Source of the DNA: Chara braunii | Lineage: Eukaryota > Streptophyta > Charophyceae > Charales > Characeae | Direction of reading: 5' to 3' | Assembly (NCBI GenBank): GCA_003427395.1 | Contig: BFEA01000734.1 | Coordinates: 115,203-143,297 of the forward strand | DNA: 28,095 nt | Part shown: in pieces, positions 7,774-16,484 of the stretch | How positions within the stretch are numbered: the stretch's first letter is position 1 | Layout of the letters: every line of letters begins with the position of its first letter | Translations under genes and position numbers: made by a program | The notes under the pieces: generated by a model | What the model saw: the letters and a program-made list of their open reading frames with translations, nothing else | What the model was told of the DNA's origin: nothing | Databases searched by the model: none

Positions 7774-8436
7774 ATGAGCACAGTTCAGTCTACTTCGGTC
7801 AGTGAGTCAGTGCTGGCCAGCCTCAACAGGATTTCATGCAAAGAGGCATTTCATTATCGGTATGTTAGTATCATTGGTTTCAGGCAGGGACATCTGTCAA
7901 TCTTCATTGTCCAGACCAGTTTTGTTCATGGCACTATCCACGATCTAAGGCCTTACCTGAAGAAGGGCAAGGAGACTCATGAGCACTTTGATCCGGTCTT
8001 GATCTCAGCCGCTAAATACCTTGAACGGAGAGAGAGGGAGCTCGATGAGAATGGCACTACGCTGATCCGCAGCTTCGGGCCAATGCTTTATACAGACTAT
8101 CCTAGGCCTCCAGTCCCTTCTCTTCTCACCGATGGCACGAGTTGGCTGGACGTGATCAGTTTGGCAAAGAGGTACATCTCCCCGGCGGTGATCGATATTG
8201 AGGCGTTGACTGAGCCCACTGAGTATCCCTACCTTAGACGAGGGGTCTTTTCAGTGGATGGGTTGCCTACATTGTGGGAGGAGTTCTGCTCTATGGTCAA
8301 TTACCGTGTTGTGTACCTTGGATGGTCGTGCTCAGAGCTTGCTGGCTACAGGTGGTTTTTTGTCACAAAGCCTCAGCCTCAAACTGTACATAGGTGTGGG
8401 TGTCGACACCGGAGAGGAGCAGTGGAAAGAGATTGA
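7774..8436 (+). CDS. Unknown protein, 220 aa, probable frame switch near its end (cluster ORF C)
   Basis: I take the ATG at 7774; the frame is open slightly upstream but only from a TTG at 7720. The product is soluble-looking, with no signal peptide or membrane helix. It has an N-terminal strand-rich part (YRYVSIIGFRQGHLSIFIVQT), a charged helix (SAAKYLERRERELDENG), a Pro-rich linker (DYPRPPVPS), then an aromatic C-terminal part (LWEEFCSMVNYRVVYLGW). Codon use looks genuinely protein-coding. At codons 195-196 a run of six T (8356-8361) is followed by a basic, Cys/His-rich tail ending at 8436. The +1 frame instead gives a plausible acidic tail, LKLYIGVGVDTGEEQWKEIE, ending at TGA 8456-8458. 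A one-base homopolymer indel, sequencing error or +1 frameshift would join them and give about 227 aa. No family is recognised. It is third in a same-strand cluster and followed by a poly(A) signal. Confidence 0.55.
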   Translation: MSTVQSTSVSESVLASLNRISCKEAFHYRYVSIIGFRQGHLSIFIVQTSFVHGTIHDLRPYLKKGKETHEHFDPVLISAAKYLERRERELDENGTTLIRSFGPMLYTDYPRPPVPSLLTDGTSWLDVISLAKRYISPAVIDIEALTEPTEYPYLRRGVFSVDGLPTLWEEFCSMVNYRVVYLGWSCSELAGYRWFFVTKPQPQTVHRCGCRHRRGAVERD

Positions 8437-8721
8437 GATATATGGACCAGAGGGATGAGCGAGGACTCTTGAGAGGTGCTGACCACGCTCGTTTATGTGT
8501 ATTTTCTGAGATTATTATGAGTTCTCATTCTTCCCTCACTCAATTGCCCCTGTCTTTGCTCGAGTCAGTCAGTCTTATTTTCTGCATTATTTTTGCTCGA
8601 TGATTGCCTTCGTGGACGTTTTGTTACAGTTCTCAAAATCAGATTGATATAATAGATGCATGCATAGCACACCATAATTTTATGATTATTGTTTGTTTAA
8701 TTCTCTGTTGTTCCGAATCAA

Positions 8722-8727
8722 AATAAA
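8722..8727 (+). promoter_or_regulatory. Candidate poly(A) signal AATAAA
   Basis: AATAAA lies about 270 bp beyond the end of the 220-aa ORF, inside an AT-rich stretch typical of a 3' UTR. Position and strand fit the end of a transcript from the three-ORF cluster. AATAAA is common by chance in AT-rich DNA. Confidence 0.35.
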
Positions 8728-8804
8728 AGATTCATAAGACCGGGGACCGGCGAAGATCGCAATTGAAGGGTCTCGCTCGAAGCCGGACGCACACAACAGG
8801 AAGG

Positions 8805-9118
8805 GATTTGCATTATTTAATTTATTTTATTTATTGCAATCACATTCAAAATCTTGCGTGACAGCCTGTTGGCTTTCCGGTTGCCCTAAGAGGCTCGACT
8901 GGAAAAAGTGCGATAGCGTGCGCGCAAGCGCCAAGGCCAAGGTCGGTCGCTGCACACGCACGCGCCACGTGCCCACGCTGCCCGCTGCCCCGCCCCCGGA
9001 TATATGTATTTTCAAGATCCAGGATGCAGCTGCTGCCACTGGGGTTTGAACCCAGGTGCATGCCGACCCATGGGCGTGCATAAGCACTCTCATAACACAC
9101 TCGCCACAGTGTGTCCAA
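8805..9118 (-). mobile_element. tRNA-headed SINE-like element
   Basis: On the minus strand, a box B (GGTTCAAACCC, plus-strand 9042-9052) sits in a perfect 5-bp T-arm (CTGGG/CCCAG). It is preceded about 43 bp upstream by a box A-like TGGCGAGTGTG (9096-9106). A GC-rich body follows, ending in an A-rich tail of AATAA-type units (about 8812-8837 on the plus strand). Head, body and A-rich tail in that order describe a Pol III-transcribed SINE. The box A-B distance suggests a long-variable-arm tRNA ancestor (Leu/Ser type), though acceptor pairing is absent, so it is not a functional tRNA. Target duplications are not visible. Confidence 0.5.
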
Positions 9119-9170
9119 GGCCCTGTAGCACTGCACACTCGTGTTGAAGAGGTGTCGTGCTGGCTATTTA

Positions 9171-9254
9171 CCCCCCCCCCCCGCTGGCGAGCAGCGAGCA
9201 GTAGCCAGCAGAGCAGCAACGGCGAGGCTGCTATTTAGCCCCCCCCCCCCCCCC
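9171..9254. repeat. Pair of poly-C tracts in a duplicated context
   Basis: C12 at 9171-9182 and C16 at 9239-9254 are each preceded by GGCT(G)CTATTTA-like sequence and followed by CCG. This suggests that a 60-70 bp segment was duplicated and the C runs then expanded. The minus strand carries matching G runs. Confidence 0.85.
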
Positions 9255-9325
9255 GCCGTGGTTGTTGCTGCCTGCACACGTGGCCACCTGCACTGCCGCG
9301 TGGCAACCTGCCGTGGACTTGAAGA

Positions 9326-9520
9326 CCCCCTGTTTCAGGGGCTGCTCTACTGAGGGTCTGCTCACACAGCAGACCCTAGACTTGCAGATCTGCAGACCTG
9401 CTATTGGGGGCTGATCAAGATCTCAGCCCCCCTCTCTCCTCCAGCTGGCTTGCTGCAGCGAAGGCCAAGACCCTCCTGGTCTTGGTGTACCTTGTGCCCT
9501 TGGAGACACCAAGGACCAGG
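9326..9520. repeat. Four consecutive strong hairpins
   Basis: Four stem-loops lie in 195 bp. CCCCTG-TTT-CAGGGG is at 9327-9341. AGGGTCTGCT/AGCAGACCCT is at 9353-9377 (10 bp perfect, 5-base loop). GGGGGCTGA/TCAGCCCCC is at 9406-9431 (9 bp perfect). CCTGGTC(C)TTGGTGT/ACACCAAGGACCAGG is at 9475-9520 (14 bp with one bulge). A short GCAGATCTGC palindrome lies between the second and third. No protein frame of interest covers them. No known RNA family is recognised. Confidence 0.8.
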
Positions 9521-9524
9521 TATC

Positions 9525-9960
9525 ACTTCTCTATCTCCCCTCCCTCTACTAACCCACCCTCCATATCTCTCTCTCTCTCCTCTTACTCATACCCCTCCGC
9601 CCACCCCACCTTTCTCCCACCACCCATTCTTTTACTCTCCTTTCTTTATTTCTTTTCTCTTCTTTCCTCCTTCTTTTCTCCTTGCTTCTTGATCCCTCTC
9701 CACCTTTCCCCAACCCTCCTCTCCCCCAACTACCACCACATCATCCCCCTCACCTCCCACTTCATCTTTTTTTCTCTCTCACCTATTTCTTTCTTTTCTC
9801 CTTCATTTTTTCATTCCCCTTCCCCGCTACTTCGAGTTTTTTCTGTTCTTCTTCTTTCTATCTCTCTTTTTATTTATCTTTTTTCTTTTTCCAAAAAATT
9901 GAATCATCTTCTTCCCCACCCTCTTTTCTGATTTTCTAATTTATTTCATTTTCTTTTCTT
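9525..9960. repeat. Pyrimidine-rich tract, about 0.43 kb
   Basis: The plus strand is almost entirely C and T with scattered A and very few G, followed by more AT-rich sequence. Open frames across it encode only Ser/Pro/Leu/Phe low-complexity strings and are artefacts. Such tracts can form triplex structures. There is no sign of a gene. Confidence 0.85.
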
Positions 9961-10036
9961 TATTTTGAAAATTCGATTTTCTTTGCGGCAACCTTCAATC
10001 TGATTAGGTGTTAGTCTTTACTACTTTCAGCACACG

Positions 10037-10199
10037 TTTTGACCCCGTGGGGGTAACGAAGTGCTTCCGAAATTTTTTGTTTTTTCTTCCACTAAGTCTT
10101 TTCGACACACTTCGACCCCACGGGGGTAACGAAATGCTGCCGAAATTTTTGACAAATCAGATACTTCATTTCTCCCCACCTCCTCATCCCCTTATTTAC

Positions 10200-10230
<31 letters not shown>

Positions 10231-10370
10231 TTTCTTATTTCTTTACTTATTTTCAGAAATTTCTTTTTATTTGCGGCATCTGGAATCCTAGTGTGCTCAC
10301 CCTGGTGTCTCCTTTCCCCTTGGCACATTCTTGACCCCATGGGGGGTAAGGAAATGCTGCCGAAAATTTC
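10037..10370 (+). repeat. Three copies of a 40-bp motif with a palindromic core
   Basis: The motif TTGACCCCGTGGGGGTAACG continuing to ...CCGAAATTTTT occurs at 10037-10078, 10111-10150 and 10331-10370. The core CCCC(GT/AC/AT)GGGG is self-complementary. A matching upstream string, TTTGCGGCA, precedes copies 1 and 3 by about 60 bp (near 9980 and 10270), so a larger unit of about 290 bp may have been duplicated. Confidence 0.85.
10200..10233. repeat. (TTTA)n microsatellite
   Basis: About eight uninterrupted TTTA units. A second, impure run of the same motif follows at about 10408-10500. The short plus-strand frames across them encode Tyr/Leu/Ile/Phe strings and are not genes. Confidence 0.95.
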
Positions 10371-10580
10371 AAAAAAATAAATATTGTTTCTTCTCTTCAC
10401 ATTTTTTTACTTATTTATTTAATTATTTTTATTATTTATTTATTTCCTTATTTATTTTTATTTTCTCTCGAAATCTCGTTGTTTATTTATTTTTCTCCTG
10501 CCTTCCCCCCCCCCTTTATGTTTGCTATTTTATTTTCTTGATTAGGTCACCCACACCGTACCCTAACTATTCAAACTCCG

Positions 10581-10610
10581 ATTAGGGTTTTCTTAGGGTT
10601 TTTCTAGGGT
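10581..10610 (+). repeat. Short telomere-like string
   Basis: TTAGGG-type cores at 10582, 10593 and about 10604 are separated by T-rich spacers, giving a degenerate version of the plant-type TTTAGGG repeat at 11-bp spacing. It is too short and impure to be a telomere; an interstitial telomeric motif or telo-box is possible. Confidence 0.6.
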
Positions 10611-10774
10611 ATAAGGTTCTTCAAACCCCCCCTACTCCCCTTCCTATTCGGGCACCAAGGACCCGAACCACCCCTCCCCCTTTGACGGCGCCCGTGCCAG
10701 CCTTGCTAGCGCCGTCCGTCGCCTTCTACCGCGGACCCCCCCCTACGCCCTCCAGTCCGGCCCGTCACCTCCCT

Positions 10775-11302
10775 ATGGCCGACGGTGTGTCGCATGCCGC
10801 CGACGCGGCGACGACCACGGCACAGGGCTCCAGACCCGTGCCGACAGACCAGGGCCACCAGCCCTAGGGGGATCTGCACACCCTCCTCACCTCCCTCCTT
10901 GGGCCCATCCAGGCGCAACTCGCGACCCTGGCACCCTTACAGGCGCATGTGGCGACCCTTGTCGCCATCATGCAGCAACTCCATGACGCTGCGTGTCCTT
11001 CATTTCCTGGCTCCCAGTCCGGGTCCCCTGCCCTTCGACAGGGTGGCCTCGGCGGAGCTTCCTCCTCCGCTACCCCCGACCCGGCCATCTTGGTGACTGT
11101 CCACGCCCCTAGCACGACGGTCGCCAGGAGCCAGGCCCTCCCTCAGTCCCAGGCGCATCCGCCCAGATTCCGGTCACAACGGTGTCGGGACTGGTGGGTC
11201 CCAAATAACTTCCCATCACTCGAGAGATTGAATATGGGCAAATTGTGCACAACAGAGAAATCTGGAGTGAGGAAGCGGGACAGAGAAAAGACAAAGGATT
11301 AG
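10775..11302 (+). pseudogene. Gag-like N-terminal frame with one internal stop
   Basis: The frame from ATG 10775 is open to 11302 except for one TAG at about 10865-10867. The first part is Ala/Thr/Gln-rich. After the stop comes a regular Leu heptad segment (LHTLLTSLLGPIQAQLATLA..., about 10870-10985) that would form a coiled coil, then a Pro/Ser/Gln-rich stretch. A coiled coil plus a Pro/Gln-rich region is common in the amino-terminal part of gypsy Gag polyproteins. The next recognisable Gag sequence, in another frame, begins only at 13365. The two may belong to one element split by the 11206-13364 block, or to different elements. From about 11205 the composition changes to purine-rich and the frame is probably no longer meaningful. 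GC content is far higher than in the upstream T-rich DNA. Gag identity is an inference. Confidence 0.38.
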
Positions 11303-11736
11303 GTCGCAGAAGGGAATGACGCCCTGAGGAGAGAACCACAAAAAGAAAGAACTAGCAACGATAAGCAAGCGAGCGCAAGAGCTGGGGCACATAGAACGTA
11401 GCATGAGGTCGGAAGGATCGTTGGAATGCGATAAGACTAAGGCCAAAGGGTCATTGAACCAGCAAACGCAGCACGACAGGAATAAGGGAATGAGGAAGTC
11501 GAGGGATGGGCGGCCAGAAGCCGCGGGAAGACAGGAAATGAAGGGCCAACATGGGGGCCACCTACGGGAGCCTCGGAGCAGAGGCCCACAGCCAAAGGGA
11601 TCGACACGCACAAGGCGCGAGGAAAGACTAAGGAGAGGAGTCGCGATGGGGCAACAAGACGCCCAAGGGGCATGGGACACCATGGGGAAAGGCGCCCGGG
11701 GCCACGTGGGACTAAGTAAAAATAATGGCGTCCGGG

Positions 11737-11888
11737 GCTTAATGTGTCGGGGAACGCCAACGGGACTAAGTGTCGGGGACCGCAGACGGGACTAAGTATC
11801 GGGGACCGCCAATCAGGACTAAGTGTCGGGGACCACCAACGGGACTAAGTGTCGGGGAACACCGACGGAACAAGTGGCGGGGACATGT
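11737..11888. repeat. 26-27-bp minisatellite, about 6 units
   Basis: Units of the form GACTAAGTGTCGGGGACCGC followed by about six variable bases (CAACGG, AGACGG, CAATCAG) repeat head to tail. The period is 26 bp with one 27-bp unit, and the outer units are degraded. An isolated GACTAAG at 11710 may mark an eroded seventh unit. Confidence 0.9.
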
Positions 11889-11985
11889 GAAAGTCCCAAG
11901 AAGAAACGGCGGCACTACATGAGGAAAAAAAAATAAATGCAAGGTGCACCGTCAAGATCGACATATAGACGGCCAAGAATATTAG

Positions 11986-12011
11986 CACCACTAGTGCAAG
12001 TACTAGTGGTG
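11986..12011. repeat. Perfect 10-bp hairpin
   Basis: CACCACTAGT and ACTAGTGGTG form a perfect stem with a six-base loop (GCAAGT). It lies alone in purine-rich non-coding sequence and is not followed by a T run. Confidence 0.9.
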
Positions 12012-12415
12012 GCAAACGGTTAGGCCAAAAGGAAAAGGAAAAGTAAAGAAAACCGAAGTGGGAAGCATGAGAGCAATCCGAAAAATCTCGGATCAGCCTC
12101 CCTCAAGAAAATAGAGTCAAATAAGACCCCATGTGAAAAATAGCCCTCCGGGAGAAAATCGGAGTGGGAGGGACCATTGTGGGAGAAATGTAGGAGTAAA
12201 AGGAGGCTCCCATGGGCATGGGAAGGGCATTATTGCAGTCCAACATATAACGGACTACATCTTGGGCATAGGGAGGGCCAAAACTAAGAGGAAGAGGCTA
12301 GAAAAGGGCCTTAACAGCCACTTGACACTTGGAATGCTAGAAAAAAGAGAGAAAAGAAAAGAAAAGGTGGGAGAATAAAACAAAAAGAGTGAGAGGGAGT
12401 AAGTGAGTTGACCGT

Positions 12416-12457
12416 CAGTAGGGACTGCCACAAGTAGGGACTGGCAGGTCCCTACTG
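12416..12457. repeat. 15-bp hairpin with a third internal copy
   Basis: CAGTAGGGACTGCCA pairs with TGGCAGGTCCCTACTG (one bulged base). The loop contains a third copy of the arm core (AGTAGGGACTGG), so alternative pairings are possible. Confidence 0.85.
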
Positions 12458-12654
12458 TCCAAGAAAGGAGGAGAAAATAAAAGAAAAGAAAAGAAAAGAG
12501 AAAAAGACCTTAACGGTGAAAAACGGTCACTTAGGGAGGTTCATCCGTGACGAGATTCATTCTGGAATATGGCGGTTACAAAGGACTTTGATTTTCTTTG
12601 ATTTTTGCAGAGAAAGTAAAAAAAAATCAAGACCTCTTGCAACCGGAATAAAAC

Positions 12655-12985
12655 GGAATGCATGCATGAGGAGAAACACATGTTTTAGGTGCATCCGGAG
12701 CCAAAATCAGGTCCGGATGCACTTGGGAATTGACCGTTTCTTTTTCTTTTGAGTAAGGGCTAATTGTGGGGCATTGGGGCTAAGGAATTGACCCCCATTG
12801 CACTCCAAATTGCAACGGACTGCATGGGGGAAAAAAAACACATGTTCTAGGTGTATCCAGAGCCAACATTGAGCCCAGATGCACTAGAAAATTTAACGCT
12901 TCATTTTCCTCTAATATGGGGCAAGTTGTGGGGCTGTGGGTGTATAAAACAACCATAACTGCAGTCCGAGAAATTACGGACTGCA
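12655..12985. repeat. About 160-bp tandem repeat, two units and the start of a third
   Basis: Similar sequence restarts near 12655, 12814 and 12975 with ACGGA(A/C)TGCATG. It is followed by ACACATGTT(T/C)TAGGTG(C/T)ATCC(G/A)GAGCCAA and a GGGG-rich segment. In the first unit GTGCATCCGGA (12689-12699) and TCCGGATGCAC (12712-12722) form a perfect 11-bp hairpin. In the second unit the same arms have mutated and no longer pair fully. Confidence 0.8.
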
Positions 12986-13083
12986 TGAGGATGCCAAGGC
13001 CAAAGGGGAATGGGCTACTGCAAGCACGGAAGGCTAGAAAGGAGCTATCTCGGCAAGGGGCAAGTAAAGACGGTAAACGGCAA

Positions 13084-13104
13084 CCGTGAGATGAGATCTC
13101 ACGG
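13084..13104. repeat. Perfect 9-bp hairpin
   Basis: CCGTGAGAT-GAG-ATCTCACGG, a perfect 9-bp stem with a three-base loop, about 280 bp before the Gag segment resumes. Confidence 0.85.
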
Positions 13105-13364
13105 CCTAGAAAAATCAGCACACATGTAGAAGATGATGGGACCACCAAGGGCAAGAAGCCCCAAAAATAAAAATGGGACACCTTCCGGAATGTTGCCAGG
13201 GACCAAGGGGGCCCAAATAATAAAAATCGGAAAATGGGACATGCGCCGACGGAACCACCGGCGGGACAAAGGAATGGGGCTAGCATATAAGAAGGTGGCG
13301 GGGACTTGGGATGTCCCAAGGGAACCATGAGCAAACACAAGGAATAATGGTGCAAGCAAACGGC

Positions 13365-14708
13365 ACCGTCATTCACCACGGTCGGCGCCTTTGTGCAGGA
13401 ATTTAAGAAAAAGGCAAGGTAGGTCCTCATAATCTCTGAAGAAGCACAGTGTGCTATCTTCCTAGGATTGTTCACCGCCTCGGAAGCCTCGGAATTGACA
13501 AGTCACGGAGAAGGAAGTGTGAATCTCACCTGGGCCACAATCGACAAAGGGGTAGAGGAAGGGAGTTTGGACCAGGTGGAACAGTACCAAATGCGTCAGC
13601 AACGGCGGAACCTCCTCAGGGACCCCAGGGGTGAAAAGGATCGTTACAGATGTACTCGCGGAGCTGGGTTATGAGAAAAACGTTGTGGTACAATAGAAAA
13701 TGGTGACAACGATCCAAGGAAAGGGGAAGGATCCAGTGGCAGAGGAGGCCATTCAGGAAGAATGGGAAGAGGAGGAGTCGGTGCCCCAACACCTTTCAAA
13801 GGCACTGCGCAAATGACGCAATTTGACGTAGGGAGCGCAAGACTCCGGAAAGGGACAGGCGCCCCAAGCATTGGCAGTAGCCTCACCAGGTACGTCGGTT
13901 ACGTCAAGTAGTGCGGGACCCTCACAAGCGGCGGTACCACCATATGGGCAGTGGTCATGGCCTGTGTTTAACACCTTCGTGTTGTGGGGAGGTCCAGGTC
14001 CGTCAGGACAAATGGTACCATACGCAGGGCCCCAAGCAAGTATGCCACAGTCGAGCTATCCTGCAGCGCAGGCCCAGCCCATGGCGCCACCTCCATCGCC
14101 CGCGCCGAGTTCACAAGATAGCGTGGCAGGGGGGGGGAAATCAAGGTTGGGGGAACCAAGGGAATGGAGGGCGAGGCGGTGGAAGGGGACGAGGCAGGAA
14201 TGGCGGTGGCCGAGGTGGACAATGGGACAACCAAGGTTACCAAGGCCAAGGGAGATAAGGGAATCAAGGGGGTCAAGGTTATGGAAGGCCTCGTTTTGAC
14301 TGGAGCACCGTTATTTGCAAGCATTGCGACAAGCAAGGTCATACAATACGGTTCTGCAGTACAAGGCGAGAAGATGAAAAGTCTGGACTGATCTATTTCA
14401 ATATGGACGGTGACGTATATGATTACTGCGGGGAGTATATTGACCGAAAGATTCCAGGCGGAGTGCGAGCGGAAGCTCATAGGAGAATAGCTGGGCGAGA
14501 AGCGCCACCCGCCACGTTCAGGTTGTGGCAGGAAAGGGATGACCGACCAATAAGGGTGGAAGAGGTGGAGTGTGATGAAGAAGGGACTCAGATACTACAG
14601 ACCCAGAATATAAAAAAAAAGCCTATAGTCGATGAGTCGGATGGAGAGGGTAAGGATGAGAAGGTGGAACCGACATCCGTCCTTCTGGGAAAGATGGAGG
14701 ATTTGTGA
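13365..14708 (+). pseudogene. Gypsy Gag with CCHC zinc knuckle (broken)
   Basis: Readable from about 13365 (FTTVGAFVQEFKKKAR, stop, VLIISEEAQCAIFLG), then an Ala/Ser-rich conserved part (FTASEASELTSHGEG). After a frame change come VKRIVTDVLAELGYE and an acidic stretch. A Pro/Gln/Ala-rich linker follows (13870-14120). A run of nine G near 14130 shifts the frame into a Gly/Arg-rich box (14140-14255), then the zinc knuckle CKHCDKQGHTIRFC (14316-14357), a correct CX2CX4HX4C nucleic-acid-binding motif of nucleocapsid. The frame remains open to TGA at 14706. Gag packages the element RNA into virus-like particles. Four or more disruptions make it non-functional. Confidence 0.82.
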
Positions 14709-16124
14709 GGGAAAGTGGGGAGATACCAGCAAAAACGGGTAGATATATGTGAACAAGTAAAATAATGGAGGGTCAGCATCCCCAAAGTCTTCCTCTACGA
14801 ATCCGGCCCAAAGTTGGTATCAGGACGACAAGGTTATCCTGGAGTAGCCACTGTGGGGTCAGGACCTGGGTCGGGAATGACCTTCAGGCCCCCTACTACG
14901 CAAGGGAGAATGGCGCAAGCAGCGCAAACTAGAGGTCAGAGCAAGGCAAATGTCAGCCGAGAACATCCTCGGAGAGAGACAGAGCCAGGAAAGGCCGTAG
15001 AGGTAGAGGAGGACGACGATGAAGAAGAGCAAGATGATAGGCTGCGCTGAGAGGAGGATCGAAGGGCAGAGCAAAGGGCCAAGAAGAGGGGAGCCCAGGA
15101 GGAAACCGAACCGGATCTGCATGATGCGGCGCCAAAGAAGAAGTATGCGGTCTGGTTGGAGGAAGGGTTTGACGTAAAAAAGGTGATTGATAGGTTACTT
15201 GAAGGTCATAACGACCTTGTGACCTTGAAGGAGGTTCTGGCGTCTGCTCCTAAGTTCCGTAACGAGCTAAAGGAAAGATTTTCACGACGTTTGGTGCCAA
15301 ATGTCAATCTAAGCGTAATTCTGCCAAAGGAGGCGGAATGAGCAGAAATTGGGATAAAGATGGACTGGAAATGCGTAGCCTGCGGGATGGTGGATTTAGT
15401 GGTAAAGGGATCGAAGTGCACAACAATGGTGGATATAGGGGCGAAGATGAATATCATCAAGGAAGTTGATGCACTCAAGTTTGGGTTGGAGATAAACCGC
15501 TCGGATTGTGACATTCTGCACGGGGCCAACTGCAAGGCAGTATTTTGCAGAACGGCGTCAAACGTGCTTATTGAGATTGTGAGAGTGAAGGTCAGGGCTT
15601 GCTTCTTCGTCATGCCGGATGTGGACCATGCCATCCTCCTAGCGAGGTCGTTCCTATGCAGAACAGAGATGTTGATATTTAATAAACACGATGGGACTCT
15701 GATCTTGATCCTGTGTGATCCGGCGTGTGGAAACTATGAGATACTTACTTGTCGAAACACAGGCTCACGAAGTATAAGGAATCGGCCCAACCCTAGTTCA
15801 TTCACGATTGGAGATTCCGACAACGAGCGTCAGAGACTCCGTGAGGAACCAGAAGAGGAGGCACGGGAGGAGGAGTTTTCCCTTAACCTATCCGATGTAA
15901 ACAAGGCCATGGATGTAGTGGTCATGCATGAGATGGCGGATCCAGACGCCATTNAGGCACTGAGGGAACAGGTTCTGGAATGTCCCCAGCCTGGGGAAGT
16001 AGAGCTGGTTTATCGGCTTCCGGGCAGAAGAAGAGACCCTGCAATGATGCAGGCGCAAGCGGTAAGGCGACTTTTTTTAGGGGACGACTCAAGCAGGGTT
16101 CTCAAAGGCGGTACAAGACTATAG
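14709..16124 (+). pseudogene. Gag-Pol linker and retropepsin-like protease (active-site mutant)
   Basis: This continues the frame of the zinc knuckle through three stop codons (TAA near 14763, TGA at 15048 and 15339). An acidic, low-complexity linker (VEVEEDDDEEEQDD) precedes LEEGFDVKKVIDRLLEGHND and then a protease domain (about 15360-15720). The catalytic triplet, D-[S/T]-G in retropepsins, reads D-I-G (GAT ATA GGG, 15431-15439) within TTMVDIGAKMNIIKE. The flap and second-half motifs are recognisable (VRACFFVMPDVDHAILL, with the usual ILLG.. altered to ILLA). The protease would cut Gag-Pol. The D-I-G change together with the stops predicts loss of activity. The region ends with a variable acidic segment and a frame break near 16100. 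Confidence 0.78.
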
Positions 16125-16173
16125 ACAAGAAGTGTCGCTCGGTTTCGACACAGAGGATGAAGAGGTTTATGAC

Positions 16174-16217
16174 GAGTCGGAACGAGGATTGATACGAGTC
16201 GGAACGAGGATTGATAC
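16174..16217 (+). repeat. Perfect 22-bp tandem duplication in pol
   Basis: GAGTCGGAACGAGGATTGATAC is repeated head to tail (16174-16195 and 16196-16217). The length is not a multiple of three, so the duplication shifts the pol frame between the protease and RT. Identical copies suggest a recent event. Confidence 0.95.
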
Positions 16218-16484
16218 GGTGAATGAGGGAGCAAGCGGCAGTTGGGTTGTGTCGTATCAATGAAGGGAACGAAGGAAAGCTAATAGAGGGAGACCCTGAC
16301 TTTCTGTTACCCCAGGAAAGGGTGTAGATGGTAGAGCTAATGAAGAAGAGGTATCGCGCCTATGCATTCGATGATGATCCGCGCGGGAGATTGGACATGG
16401 ATAAGATTCCTATGATCCGGATCTATACCGTGCCACATGAGCCGTGAAACTTGAGAGGGGCGCGGTATCCACGAGGAGAAGAAA

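Larger units (their letters stand above)
11206..13364. other. Purine-rich, repeat- and hairpin-bearing non-coding block
   Basis: The plus strand is rich in G and A. The open frames here are crossed by tandem repeats and hairpins and show no family motifs. The block sits between two Gag-like segments and may be the leader or LTR of the downstream gypsy element, or an insertion in it. I could not find matching LTR ends or a primer-binding site. Specific repeats inside it are listed separately. Confidence 0.5.

Noticed and set aside
9404-9939. Long plus-strand ORFs of Ser/Pro/Leu/Phe
   Set aside because: They are translations of a low-complexity pyrimidine tract.
11216-11760. Minus-strand ORFs of 107 and 155 codons
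   Set aside because: They lie antisense in biased purine-rich sequence, which suppresses stops on the pyrimidine strand; no motifs.
12780-13475. 231-codon minus-strand ORF
   Set aside because: It crosses tandem repeats, a hairpin and the antisense of Gag, and shows no motif; length alone is not enough.
14812-14826. Primer-binding-site-like TTGGTATCAGGAC
   Set aside because: It lies inside the Gag-Pol frame between zinc knuckle and protease and encodes conserved linker residues; not next to an LTR.
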